DNA of 33,581 bases, taken from contig JALOLR010000022.1 in assembly GCA_025455885.1 (NCBI GenBank), positions 1-33,581 of the forward strand, in the 5' to 3' direction. Below, piece after piece: positions 17,201-24,037 of the stretch. The position numbers and the translations under genes were made by a program. How positions within the stretch are numbered: position 1 is the stretch's first letter; each line of letters begins with the position of its first letter. The stretch comes from Acidimicrobiales bacterium (GTDB lineage Bacteria; Actinomycetota; Acidimicrobiia; Acidimicrobiales; Acidimicrobilacustridaceae). The notes below the pieces were generated by a model. It was not told where the DNA came from. It was given only the letters and a program-made list of their open reading frames with translations, and searched no databases.

Positions 17201-17687
17201 CGCCCTCGGCCCGATGGTGGCCGAGGTGCGGGGGTACACCCGCTATGCGATCGAGGGCCGGGTGGAGGTGGGCGACGTGGCCGACGAGGCCACCGTCGTG
17301 GTGGTCGATCGGGGCGGCATCGGCCGAGACCTGCGCAGCCGCACGGAGCACGACCCGCGTCTGCGGGGCACGAAGCGCTGGGTGGCCGTCGAGCGGACGG
17401 TGCTGGTGGCCCGGGGCCGCAGCGACGGCCGCACCGTGATCATCGTGCCCGAGGTGAAGGACGGTCAGCCCACCGGTCTGGCCCTCCTCCACGTCGACCT
17501 GCGTGACGACCTCTCGCTCCCGGCCCTGCGGGCGGTGCTGCTCGGCTACCGCAACCGGTACGCAGCGATCAAGAACGCGGTCACCGAGACCGAGCCCGTC
17601 TTCCGCGACGACCTGCTCACCACGGTCGACGTCGTCGACCTCATGACCGAGCCGGTCAACGACCTGGCGGATCGCTGGCGCTCGTGA
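14232..17687 (+). CDS. Oversized GlmS-like glutamine-fructose-6-phosphate aminotransferase
   Basis: The product is 1151 residues, against about 610 for ordinary GlmS, which makes glucosamine-6-phosphate from fructose-6-phosphate and glutamine. ATG 14232 (GAGGAGG at 14215-14221) is chosen because it puts the catalytic cysteine at residue 2 (MCGIIAVV); the upstream ATG 14187 would bury it. Glutaminase motifs then resume at RLEVRGRDSAG (166-176), HTRWAS (264-269) and LNGDVDN (298-304), leaving an about 140-residue helical insertion. SIS domain 1 has SQSGTTTDT (582-590) and SVASTKAF (634-641). SIS domain 2 has SELCYKA (728-734) and TEDKKH (740-745). AKTVTV with K949 matches the catalytic C-tail where normal GlmS ends, yet 202 residues follow. 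Key residues are kept, so activity is likely; the added parts have no known function to me. Confidence 0.85.
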   Translation: MCGIIAVVRRPSERAVPSAGEIEDLLAETAALLTEVLDGPVDAGLLPTVAAAAARAAAADRLLASLPGLRAMIASARLRTAVESLSHDLDGKVRAFERQLDEGSVAGRDLESLNAALIELKDAVWGLRRDRLRAAVEVEALAGPGAGPAALAVHLSVHQALSAIDRLEVRGRDSAGLHLLVRDHGLDLHAPAIRAALAERAADPLFSSMAVRTPEGHLSFVYKAAAEIGELGDNTRHLRAAITADALLHQALGNDAAQAVVLGHTRWASVGIVSEPNAHPLNSDQLDGARGAYVTAVLNGDVDNFADLKVTDGLSIAPEITTDAKVIPTLTSRSLSEGGGTGEAFRRTVNRLEGSVAIAANVADEPADLLLALRGSGQALYIGLAEDAYVVASEPYGVVEETDTYLRLDGEVPVDPDNPASVGQVVVLRGDAAGLVEGIERQAYDATPLPVAAADLAVAEITTRDIDRGDAPHYLLKEIGEAPASFRKTLRGKLVDGPDGPTVTLGPDVVPPAVRDGLRDGSLTRLLVIGQGTAAVAGRSLVEAMAALAPGTAVRTEAVLATELSGFDLRDDMSDTLVVAVSQSGTTTDTNRTVDLVRARGARVIAVVNRRGSDLTDRADGVLYTSDGRDVEMSVASTKAFYAQIAACHLLAVDLAAVLAGSDPATAAARAEVLDGLRALPEAMEQVMALRPEIARAAHDLAPSRRYWAVVGNGVNRIAAEEVRIKLSELCYKAIACDGTEDKKHIDLSSEPLILVCAAGLQGSNVDDVAKEVAIYRAHKAAPVVVATEGEARFSAALHVIAVPVVHPRLAFVLSAMVGHLFGYEAALAVDAQARPLREARAAIDEAAAAGRSGEAALRELREPFAAAAARFFDGLRAGSYDGHLEASTAVRLASTWRFALEMVPLEAYQVEHGKVGTPGVVLEDLAIALSRAIDELTRPIDAIKHQAKTVTVGISRSDETLLQVPLVREVLAAGAARDRLTYSTLRTLSALGPMVAEVRGYTRYAIEGRVEVGDVADEATVVVVDRGGIGRDLRSRTEHDPRLRGTKRWVAVERTVLVARGRSDGRTVIIVPEVKDGQPTGLALLHVDLRDDLSLPALRAVLLGYRNRYAAIKNAVTETEPVFRDDLLTTVDVVDLMTEPVNDLADRWRS

Positions 17688-19516
17688 TCGTCGGCCTCGG
17701 CGTCGACGTCGTCGACCTCGAGCGCTTCGGGGCCGTGCTGGCGCGCCGCCCCGGGGTGGCCGAGCGCCTCTTCACCGACGCCGAACGGGCCTACGCCGAA
17801 CAGGGCCGGGACCCGGTCGAGCGGCTCGCCGTCCGCTTCGCCGCCAAGGAGGCGGCCCTCAAGGCGCTCGGGGTGGGCATCGGTCCGGCCGGGTGGCACG
17901 ACGTGGAGGTGGTCCGTGGCGACGCCGGTCGACCGTCGCTGGTCCTGCGGGGCGGGGCCGCCGAGCGGGCCGAGGCGCTGGGGGTGACCGCGGTCGAGGT
18001 GACGCTCACCCACGGCGATCTCGTCGCCGCGGCGGTTGTCGTCGCTGAGCGGGCACCCGACCCCGGCCGTGGCGTCCCCGGTCCGGGGGCCGCGGCGGGG
18101 CGACCCCCCGCGCCGGTCGACCTCGGCGTGGGCCTGCCCACCGCGGGTGGACTGGTCCCGATCGTCACCCCCGCGGAGATGGGGGCCGTCGACGCCGCGG
18201 CCCCCGAGCCCGTCGACGTGCTCATCGGTCGGGCGGGGGGGGCGGTGGCGAGGGCGGCGATCTCGATGATGGGCGGCGGCTACGGACGCCGCGTGGTGAT
18301 CCTCGAGGGGAAGGGCAACAACGGCAACGACGGCCGCGAGGCCGCTCGTCGGTTGCGCCGTCTGGGGGTCCGGGTCGTCGAGCTCGACGTCGCCGAGGCG
18401 CCGGCGCAGCTCCCGCCCGCCGACCTCGTCGTCGACGCCGCCTTCGGCACGGGGTTCCGAGGCGAGTTCGCAGCCCCCACCGTCGACCCCGACACCCCCG
18501 TCCTCGCCGTCGACATCCCCTCCGGCGTCGACGGGCTCACGGGGGAGCCGAGCGAGCGGGTGCTCGCCGCCACGGCCACGGTGACCTTCGCGGCGTTGAA
18601 GCCCGGCCTCGTCGTCGCTCCCGGGGTCGACCTCGCCGGGCAGGTGGTCGTCGCCGACATCGGGCTCGACGTCAGCGGCGCCACCGCCCACCTGGTCGGG
18701 GGGGCGGCCGTGGCCGGCTGGCTGGCCGACACGGTCCCCGCGGCGCACAAGTGGCGCAGCGCCGTGTGGATCGTCGCCGGCAGTCCCGGCATGAGCGGCG
18801 CCGCCGCCCTGTGCGCAGCGGCCGCCGCCCGCAGCGGCGCCGGCTACGTACGGCTCAGCACCCCGGGCGGCCTGCCGCGGGGAGCCCCGGTGGAGGCGGT
18901 GCTCACCGATCTGCCCGGGGAGGGGTGGGCCTCGGCGGTCGTCGGCGACCTCGACCGCTTCCGGGCTCTGGTGGTCGGCAACGGCCTCGGTACGGCGGCG
19001 GGCACGATCGACGAGGTGCGCCGGCTGGTGGCCGCGGCCGCCGAGCGGGGGCTGCCGACCGTCGTCGACGCCGACGGGATCACCGCGCTCGGCCGTGACG
19101 CGGCGGGTGTCGTCGGGCCGACCACCGTCCTGACCCCCCACGACGGCGAGTTCGCCCGGTTGGCCGGGGCGCCACCGGGCCCGGACCGGGTCGAGGCCGC
19201 CCGGCGTCTCGCCTCCGACGTCGGCGCGGTCGTGCTGCTCAAGGGTCGGGCGACGGTGGTGGCTGCCCCGGACGGCGAGGTGCTGGTGAGCACCACGGGC
19301 GACCGCCGACTCGCCACCGCCGGTACCGGTGACGTGCTCGCCGGGGTCATCGGCGCCTTGTTGGCCCAGGGCCTCCCACCGCTGCGCGCCGCGGCGGCCG
19401 GAGCGTTCCTGCACGGCAGGGCGGGCGCCCTAGGCTGGCCGAGGGGCCTGGTGGCCGGGGACCTCCCGGGTGCCGTGCCCGCCGCCCTCGCCGAGGTCAC
19501 GGCGCTGGGGACCTGA
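17684..19516 (+). CDS. Fusion: holo-ACP synthase + NAD(P)HX epimerase + NAD(P)HX dehydratase
   Basis: The product is 610 residues with three domains. Residues 1 to about 120 are AcpS, which puts phosphopantetheine on acyl carrier protein: GVDVVDLERF with D8 and RFAAKEAALKALG with E56 are the metal and CoA residues. Residues of about 160-345 are the YjeF_N epimerase (NnrE) with GKGNNGNDG (209-217) and DIPSGVDG (277-284). Residues of about 350-605 are the ADP/ATP-dependent dehydratase (NnrD) with TPHDGEF and GTGDVLAG (547-554). NnrE and NnrD repair hydrated NAD(P)H. A glycine/proline/alanine-rich linker joins AcpS to NnrE. GTG 17684 overlaps the stop of the previous gene (GTGA). No stop or frameshift separates the parts. 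Confidence 0.9.
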   Translation: MIVGLGVDVVDLERFGAVLARRPGVAERLFTDAERAYAEQGRDPVERLAVRFAAKEAALKALGVGIGPAGWHDVEVVRGDAGRPSLVLRGGAAERAEALGVTAVEVTLTHGDLVAAAVVVAERAPDPGRGVPGPGAAAGRPPAPVDLGVGLPTAGGLVPIVTPAEMGAVDAAAPEPVDVLIGRAGGAVARAAISMMGGGYGRRVVILEGKGNNGNDGREAARRLRRLGVRVVELDVAEAPAQLPPADLVVDAAFGTGFRGEFAAPTVDPDTPVLAVDIPSGVDGLTGEPSERVLAATATVTFAALKPGLVVAPGVDLAGQVVVADIGLDVSGATAHLVGGAAVAGWLADTVPAAHKWRSAVWIVAGSPGMSGAAALCAAAAARSGAGYVRLSTPGGLPRGAPVEAVLTDLPGEGWASAVVGDLDRFRALVVGNGLGTAAGTIDEVRRLVAAAAERGLPTVVDADGITALGRDAAGVVGPTTVLTPHDGEFARLAGAPPGPDRVEAARRLASDVGAVVLLKGRATVVAAPDGEVLVSTTGDRRLATAGTGDVLAGVIGALLAQGLPPLRAAAAGAFLHGRAGALGWPRGLVAGDLPGAVPAALAEVTALGT

Positions 19517-19541
19517 TCCGGCTCACCGTCGAAGAGGACCG

Positions 19542-20069
19542 ATGCTTCGAGACAAGCCCGTACGTGACGTGATGGTCACCGACGTCCTGAGCTTCACCGC
19601 GGACGAGAACGTGCGCGACGCCATGCGGGACCTCGTCCGCCAGGACATCGACGGCGGTCCCGTGCTCGACGACGAGGGCAGGGTGATCGGGATGCTCTCG
19701 ACGGCCGACCTCATCGTCGAGGAGGCCCGGATCCACCTGCCCACGGTCATCACCCTGCTGGGCGGGGTGTTCGAGCTGCCGAAGTCGAAGAAGCGCTACG
19801 AGGCCGACCTGGAGAAGGCGCTCGGTGCGACGGTCGGTGAGGTGATGACCGCCGAGGTCGGCGCCACCGTCGGCCCCGACGACACCTTCGAGACGGCCGC
19901 GACGCTCATGCACGAGCACGGCCTCGATCGGTTGGCCGTCGTCGACGCCGACGGCGTGCTGGTCGGCATCATCGCCCGCGGCGACATCGTCAGGGCCATC
20001 GTCCTCGACGCCGACGTCGAGGGGTCCGACGCCGACGTCGAGGGGTCCGACGCCGACGACGCGGGCTGA
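19542..20069 (+). CDS. CBS-domain-pair protein
   Basis: This 175-residue protein has two CBS motifs, one at about residues 8-60 (VRDVMVTDVLSFTADENVRDAMRDLVRQDIDGGPVLDDEGRVIGMLSTADL) and one at about 95-155 (VGEVMTAEVGATVGPDDTF through RLAVVDADGVLVGIIARGDIVRAI). Such pairs bind adenine nucleotides and act as sensors; no catalytic domain is attached and the target is unknown. The end is a repeated acidic tail (DADVEGS twice). ATG 19542 has GAAGAGG just before it; the frame stays open upstream into the previous gene. It sits between nnr and alr, a place where I expect no fixed partner. Confidence 0.85.
   Translation: MLRDKPVRDVMVTDVLSFTADENVRDAMRDLVRQDIDGGPVLDDEGRVIGMLSTADLIVEEARIHLPTVITLLGGVFELPKSKKRYEADLEKALGATVGEVMTAEVGATVGPDDTFETAATLMHEHGLDRLAVVDADGVLVGIIARGDIVRAIVLDADVEGSDADVEGSDADDAG
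20007..20057 (+). repeat. 21-bp tandem repeat in the CBS gene tail
   Basis: Two exact 21-bp copies (20007-20027 and 20028-20048) and nine bases of a third encode DADVEGS-DADVEGS-DAD. Being a multiple of three, copy-number change would keep the frame and vary the length of the acidic tail. Confidence 0.9.
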
Positions 20070-20070
20070 C

Positions 20071-21177
20071 GTGCGGGCCACCCGGGCCGACGTCGACCTC
20101 GCCGCGGTCGTCCACAACGTCCAGGCGCTCCGCGCCGCAGTGGCACCGGCCCGGCTCTGCGCGGTGGTGAAGGCCGACGGCTACGGCCACGGGTCCATCG
20201 CCGTGAGCCGCGCCGCCCTGCAGGCCGGCGCCGACTGGCTGGCGGTCGCCCTCGTGGAGGAGGCCGTGGTGCTGCGCCGGTCGGAGATCGACGCACCGGT
20301 GCTGTTGCTCTCCCAGCCGCGGCTCGAGGACGTCGCCGCCGCGGTGCGCTTCGACCTGCGGATCGCGGTCTACACCGAGGACGCGGTCGAGGCCGTGGCC
20401 GAGGCCGCCAAGCGTGAACGTCGCGTCGCCCGGGTGCACCTGAAGGTCGACACCGGCATGAACCGGGTCGGCGTCCGTCCCGAGGCGGCGCTCGGCCTCG
20501 CCGAGCGGCTCTCGCGGCACGGCAGCATCGAGCTGGAGGGGATGTTCACCCACCTCGCGGTCGCCGACGAGCCGGACAACCCCTTCACCGCCGAGCAGCT
20601 CGACCGGTTCGACGCCGTCGTCGAGGCCCTCGATGCGGCCGGCCTGCGTCCGCCGATGCTCCACGCCGCCAACACCGCGGGCGGGCTGGCGCACGCCCGC
20701 AGCCGCTACGACATGGTGCGCGCCGGCATCGGGGTGTACGGCCTGCCTCCGGCCCCCGCGGTGGCCGACCGGCTCCCGCTGCGACCGGCGATGACGCTGC
20801 GCTCGAAGGTGTCGCTCGTCAAGCGGGTGCCGGCCGGTGAGGGCATCTCCTACGGTCAGCGCCACATCGTCGAACGGGAGGCGACCATCGCCACGGTGCC
20901 CGTCGGCTACGCCGACGGGGTGACCCGTCGCCTGGCCGCCGCCGGTGGCGAGGTGCTGGTCGGGGGCCGGCGCCGGCCGATCGTCGGCACCGTGACGATG
21001 GACCAGCTGATGGTCGACTGCGGCGACGACCCGGTGGCCGTCGGGGACGAGGTGGTGCTCATCGGGGAGCAGGACGGCGAGCGGATCCGGGCCGAGGAGT
21101 GGGCCGAGCGCCTCGACACGATCGCCTACGAGGTCGTCTGCGGCATCGGTCCTCGCGTCCCCCGCCGCTACCGGTGA
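20071..21177 (+). CDS. alr: Alanine racemase
   Basis: This PLP enzyme makes D-alanine for peptidoglycan. The 368-residue protein has the PLP lysine K34 in AVVKADGYGHG and the second catalytic base Y261 in GISYGQRH. It also has the fold-III barrel motifs KVDTGMNRVGV and PVGYADGVTR, and TVTMDQLMVDC near the C-terminus. The start is GTG 20071, one base after the CBS-gene stop. The length is normal. In mycobacteria alr is also upstream of tsaE-tsaB-rimI-tsaD-groESL. Confidence 0.95.
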   Translation: MRATRADVDLAAVVHNVQALRAAVAPARLCAVVKADGYGHGSIAVSRAALQAGADWLAVALVEEAVVLRRSEIDAPVLLLSQPRLEDVAAAVRFDLRIAVYTEDAVEAVAEAAKRERRVARVHLKVDTGMNRVGVRPEAALGLAERLSRHGSIELEGMFTHLAVADEPDNPFTAEQLDRFDAVVEALDAAGLRPPMLHAANTAGGLAHARSRYDMVRAGIGVYGLPPAPAVADRLPLRPAMTLRSKVSLVKRVPAGEGISYGQRHIVEREATIATVPVGYADGVTRRLAAAGGEVLVGGRRRPIVGTVTMDQLMVDCGDDPVAVGDEVVLIGEQDGERIRAEEWAERLDTIAYEVVCGIGPRVPRRYR

Positions 21178-21190
21178 TGCGGGTGCCCCC

Positions 21191-22156
21191 GTGCTGACCG
21201 ACGTGGCGGGGGTGCGGGTCGGGCACTGGACCGACCCGGTGGCCCGGACCGGGTGCACCGTGGTGGTGTTCCCGGAGCGCACCGTCGCCTCCGGTGAGGT
21301 CCGCGGCGGCGCCCCGGCCACCCGGGAGTTCGCGCTGCTCGACCCGCAGCGGTTGGTCCACCACGTCGACGCCGTGGTGCTGAGCGGCGGCTCGGCGTTC
21401 GGGCTGGCCGCCGCCGACGGTGTGGTCCGCGGCCTGGCCGAGCTCGGCCGGGGGTTCCCGACCGGGGGCGGGCCGGTGCCGATCGTGGTGGGCATGTCCC
21501 TGTTCGACCTGCTCCAGGGCGACGCCACGGTGCGCCCGGGGCCGGCGCAGGGTGTGTCCGCGCTCGCCGAGGCGCTCGCCGCTCCTCCGGTTGCCCGCGA
21601 CCACCAGGGTGACGACGGTCGTCCCGCGCCGGTCGCCCCCGAGCTCGTCGTCACGGCCCTCGGTGGCGTCGGGGCCGGCACCGGGGCCACGGTGGGGAAG
21701 TGGCGCGGTCCCGACCGCGTCCGGCCCGGGGGGCTGGGTGCGGCCACGATCCGCCACCACGGGATCGTCGTGTCGGCCCTCGTGGCCGTCAACGCCTTCG
21801 GTGACATCGACCCGGGGGGCCGGGGTGCCGCCCTCGAGGACCTGCCCGTCGACCCCCGCACCGGGGCCATCGGACTCTTCGGGGCCGGCGAGGCACGGGC
21901 CTCGTTCGGCGCCGAGGGGACCAACACGACGATCGGCGTCGTGGCCACGAACGCCGCGCTCGACAAGGCCGGCTGCCTGCTCGTGGCCCAGGGTGCCCAC
22001 GACGCGTTCGCCCGCGCCCTGTTCCCGCCGCACACCCGTGTCGACGGGGACGCCGTCGTCGCGGCCGCCACCGGCGCCGTCGAGGCCGACGCCGACCTGG
22101 TCCGGTTGCTCGGCTTGCGGGCCGTCGAGGCCGCCATCCGCAGCCTGTCCGCCTGA
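21191..22156 (+). CDS. P1 (DmpA/S58) family self-processing peptidase
   Basis: This 321-residue protein resembles the DmpA/NylC-type N-terminal nucleophile hydrolases, which cut themselves to expose an active residue and act as aminopeptidases or amidases. Visible motifs are VAGVRVGHWTD at the start, VVLSGGSAFGLAAADGV, GGVGAGTGATVGKWRG, VSALVAVNAFGD and GTNTTIGVVATNA. The expected cleavage is between N245 and T246, making T246 the nucleophile. GTG 21191 is 13 bases after the alr stop. The substrate is unknown. There is no signal peptide, so it is cytoplasmic. Confidence 0.85.
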   Translation: MLTDVAGVRVGHWTDPVARTGCTVVVFPERTVASGEVRGGAPATREFALLDPQRLVHHVDAVVLSGGSAFGLAAADGVVRGLAELGRGFPTGGGPVPIVVGMSLFDLLQGDATVRPGPAQGVSALAEALAAPPVARDHQGDDGRPAPVAPELVVTALGGVGAGTGATVGKWRGPDRVRPGGLGAATIRHHGIVVSALVAVNAFGDIDPGGRGAALEDLPVDPRTGAIGLFGAGEARASFGAEGTNTTIGVVATNAALDKAGCLLVAQGAHDAFARALFPPHTRVDGDAVVAAATGAVEADADLVRLLGLRAVEAAIRSLSA

Positions 22157-22174
22157 GCGGCGGCCGGGGCTCGG

Positions 22175-22180
22175 TAGCAT
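22175..22180 (+). promoter_or_regulatory. Candidate -10 box before the tsaE upstream ORF
   Basis: TAGCAT ends six bases before GTG 22187, which places the expected transcription start on that GTG. A weak -35-like CTGAGC (22153-22158) lies 16 bases upstream. Confidence 0.5.
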
Positions 22181-22186
22181 CGCCGG

Positions 22187-22222
22187 GTGCCCGTCCCGTT
22201 CGCGGCCCCCGCCGTCCGATGA
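22187..22222 (+). CDS. Possible leaderless 11-codon upstream ORF of tsaE
   Basis: From GTG 22187 eleven codons (MPVPFAAPAVR) run to TGA 22220-22222, which overlaps the tsaE ATG as ATGA. The -10 box position predicts that the mRNA begins at this GTG. tsaE has no Shine-Dalgarno site of its own, so ribosomes finishing the small ORF could restart on tsaE. It is too short to judge by coding statistics, and no homologue is known to me. Confidence 0.4.
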   Translation: MPVPFAAPAVR

Positions 22223-22734
22223 TCTACGCCCGAACGACGTCCGTCGAGGCCACCCGGGCGCTGGCCGCGGCGCTCGCCGAGCTGGCCCGCCCCGGCGACC
22301 TCGTGTTGTTGGCGGGCGACCTCGGGGCCGGGAAGACGGCGTTCACGCAGGGCTTCGGGGCGGCGTTGGGGGTCGAGGAGCGGATCACGAGCCCCACCTT
22401 CACGCTCGTCAACAACTACGCGGGGCGCCTCGAGCTGAACCACCTCGACGTCTACCGCCTCGACGCCCTCGCCGAGGTCCTGGACCTCGGCGTCCCCGAG
22501 ATGCTCGACGAGGGCGGTGTGACGGTCATCGAGTGGGGTGACGCCGTCGCCCCGGTGCTCCCCGCCGACTACCTCCAGATCAGCTTCTCGTTCTGCGACG
22601 ACGCCGACGACGACCGGGTGATCGAGCTCGTGCCGGTGGGCGCTCGCTGGCAGGCCCGCACCCGAGCCCTGGCGGCGGCCGTCTCGCCGTGGATCCACGA
22701 GGCCGACGTCCCCCGGGGGGACGAGTCGTGCTGA
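22219..22734 (+). CDS. tsaE: tRNA t6A biosynthesis ATPase TsaE
   Basis: This 171-residue P-loop protein has GDLGAGKT (33-40), followed by SPTFTLVNNYAGRLELNHLDVYRLD and VTVIEWGD, the TsaE fingerprint. TsaE cycles the TsaB-TsaD complex that puts threonylcarbamoyl on A37 of ANN-decoding tRNAs. The C-terminal 20 residues are not conserved in my memory of the family. ATG 22219 is the only good start before the P-loop; it lacks an SD and overlaps a small upstream ORF. Its stop overlaps tsaB by seven bases. Confidence 0.94.
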   Translation: MIYARTTSVEATRALAAALAELARPGDLVLLAGDLGAGKTAFTQGFGAALGVEERITSPTFTLVNNYAGRLELNHLDVYRLDALAEVLDLGVPEMLDEGGVTVIEWGDAVAPVLPADYLQISFSFCDDADDDRVIELVPVGARWQARTRALAAAVSPWIHEADVPRGDESC

Positions 22735-23420
22735 TCGCCGGGATCGACACCGCCACCGTGCAGGTGAGCGTGGCCATCGGCGGGCACGAGGGGGTCCTGG
22801 CCTCCACGCAGTCGTGCCGGGCGCGCCAGCACGCCGAGATCCTCACCCCGGCGATCGAGTTCACGTGCCGCCAGGCCCGCATCGAGCTGTCGGAGATCAG
22901 CGTGGTCGCCGTGGACCTCGGGCCCGGCCTCTTCACGGGGCTGCGGGTCGGCGTCGCCGCCGCCAAGGCGATGGCCCACGCCCTCAACGTGCCCATGATC
23001 GGGGTGCCCAGCCTCGACCTGCTCGCCTTCCCCGTCCGGTTCACCTCCCGTCTCATCGTGGCGGCGATCGACGCCCGCCGCGGCGAGCTCTTCTACGCCT
23101 TCTACCGTCAGGTGCCCGGTGGCATCCAGCGCCTCACCGACCATCGCGTCGGGTCGCCCGAGGACCTCGCCTCGGAGCTGTTGGCCGCCAGCGAGGAGTG
23201 CCTTCTCGTCGGCGACGGCGCGGTGCGCTACCGGGAGGTCTTCGAGGGGCTGAAGAAGACCGAGATCGTCGAGGAGGGCCTCGCCTACCCGTCGGCGTCG
23301 TCACTGGTGATGCTGGCCCATGCGCGGGCGCTGCGCGAGGACTGGGTGAAGCCGTGGGACCTCCAACCCCTGTACCTGCGCCGACCCGACGCCGAGATCA
23401 ACTGGGTCACCCGGCCGTGA
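22728..23420 (+). CDS. tsaB: tRNA t6A biosynthesis protein TsaB
   Basis: The product is 230 residues from GTG 22728: VLIAGIDTATVQVSVAIGG, then VAVDLGPGLFTGLRVGVAAAKAMAHAL and IDARRGELFYAFY. These are TsaB marks; TsaB is an ASKHA-fold scaffold that dimerises with TsaD. An upstream in-frame ATG at 22689 lies inside tsaE and would add a non-conserved segment, so the GTG overlapping the tsaE stop is preferred. The TGA overlaps rimI (GTGA). Confidence 0.93.
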   Translation: MLIAGIDTATVQVSVAIGGHEGVLASTQSCRARQHAEILTPAIEFTCRQARIELSEISVVAVDLGPGLFTGLRVGVAAAKAMAHALNVPMIGVPSLDLLAFPVRFTSRLIVAAIDARRGELFYAFYRQVPGGIQRLTDHRVGSPEDLASELLAASEECLLVGDGAVRYREVFEGLKKTEIVEEGLAYPSASSLVMLAHARALREDWVKPWDLQPLYLRRPDAEINWVTRP

Positions 23421-24037
23421 CCGTCACCGGCCCGTCGGGGAACCGCGCCGCCGCCGACGTCCCGGACCGCGCGCCGGACGCGTCCGCCGGCGCGGTGGTG
23501 GTCGAATCGATGCGCCGTCGCCACCTGCGCGCCGTGCTGCGCATCGAGGGGCGCACCTCCACGACGCCGTGGTCGCTCGGTCTCTTCGTCGCCGAGCTGG
23601 GTCGCGGTGACGAGCGCGTCTACCTCGTCGCCCGGCAGGGCGGACGAGTGGTCGGGTACGCCGGCGCGCTCCTCGTGGCCGGCGAGGCCCACGTCACCAC
23701 GATCGCCGTCGACCCCGACCACCGCGGCCGAGCGATCGCCACCCGTCTCCTCTCGGCCCTGGTCCGGCGGTGCGTCGACCTCGGCGTCGGGGCGGTCACC
23801 CTCGAGGTGCGGGCGTCCAACGAGGCGGCCCTCGCTCTCTACCGCCGTTTCGGCTTCGTCCCGGCGGGGGTGCGCAAGGGCTACTACTCCAAGCCGGTCG
23901 AGGACGCCCTGGTGCTGTGGGCCCACGACGTCGCGGAGGCCGCGTATGCCGAACGCCTCGCCGACATCGACCGACGCCTCGACCCCGCCCCGCACGACGA
24001 GGGCGCGCCGACGACCCCGGAAGGACCCCGCCCGTGA
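23417..24037 (+). CDS. rimI: Ribosomal-protein-alanine N-acetyltransferase RimI-like
   Basis: The product is 206 residues: an unconserved N-terminus of about 35, then a GNAT domain (about 35-170). The GNAT domain has the acetyl-CoA loop in VDPDHRGRAIATRLL, EVRASNEAALALYRRFGFVPAGVRKGYY and a C-terminal VLWAHD. RimI acetylates the N-terminus of S18 in E. coli, and the mycobacterial enzyme has broader targets. Its place between tsaB and tsaD supports the call over a generic GNAT. The last 35 residues are a charged tail. GTG 23417 overlaps the tsaB stop. Confidence 0.9.
   Translation: MTVTGPSGNRAAADVPDRAPDASAGAVVVESMRRRHLRAVLRIEGRTSTTPWSLGLFVAELGRGDERVYLVARQGGRVVGYAGALLVAGEAHVTTIAVDPDHRGRAIATRLLSALVRRCVDLGVGAVTLEVRASNEAALALYRRFGFVPAGVRKGYYSKPVEDALVLWAHDVAEAAYAERLADIDRRLDPAPHDEGAPTTPEGPRP

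Noticed and set aside
19990-22698. 902-codon minus-strand frame opposite alr and the P1 peptidase
   Set aside because: It is a shadow of two well-supported plus-strand genes, with low-complexity Arg/His/Gly-rich translation.
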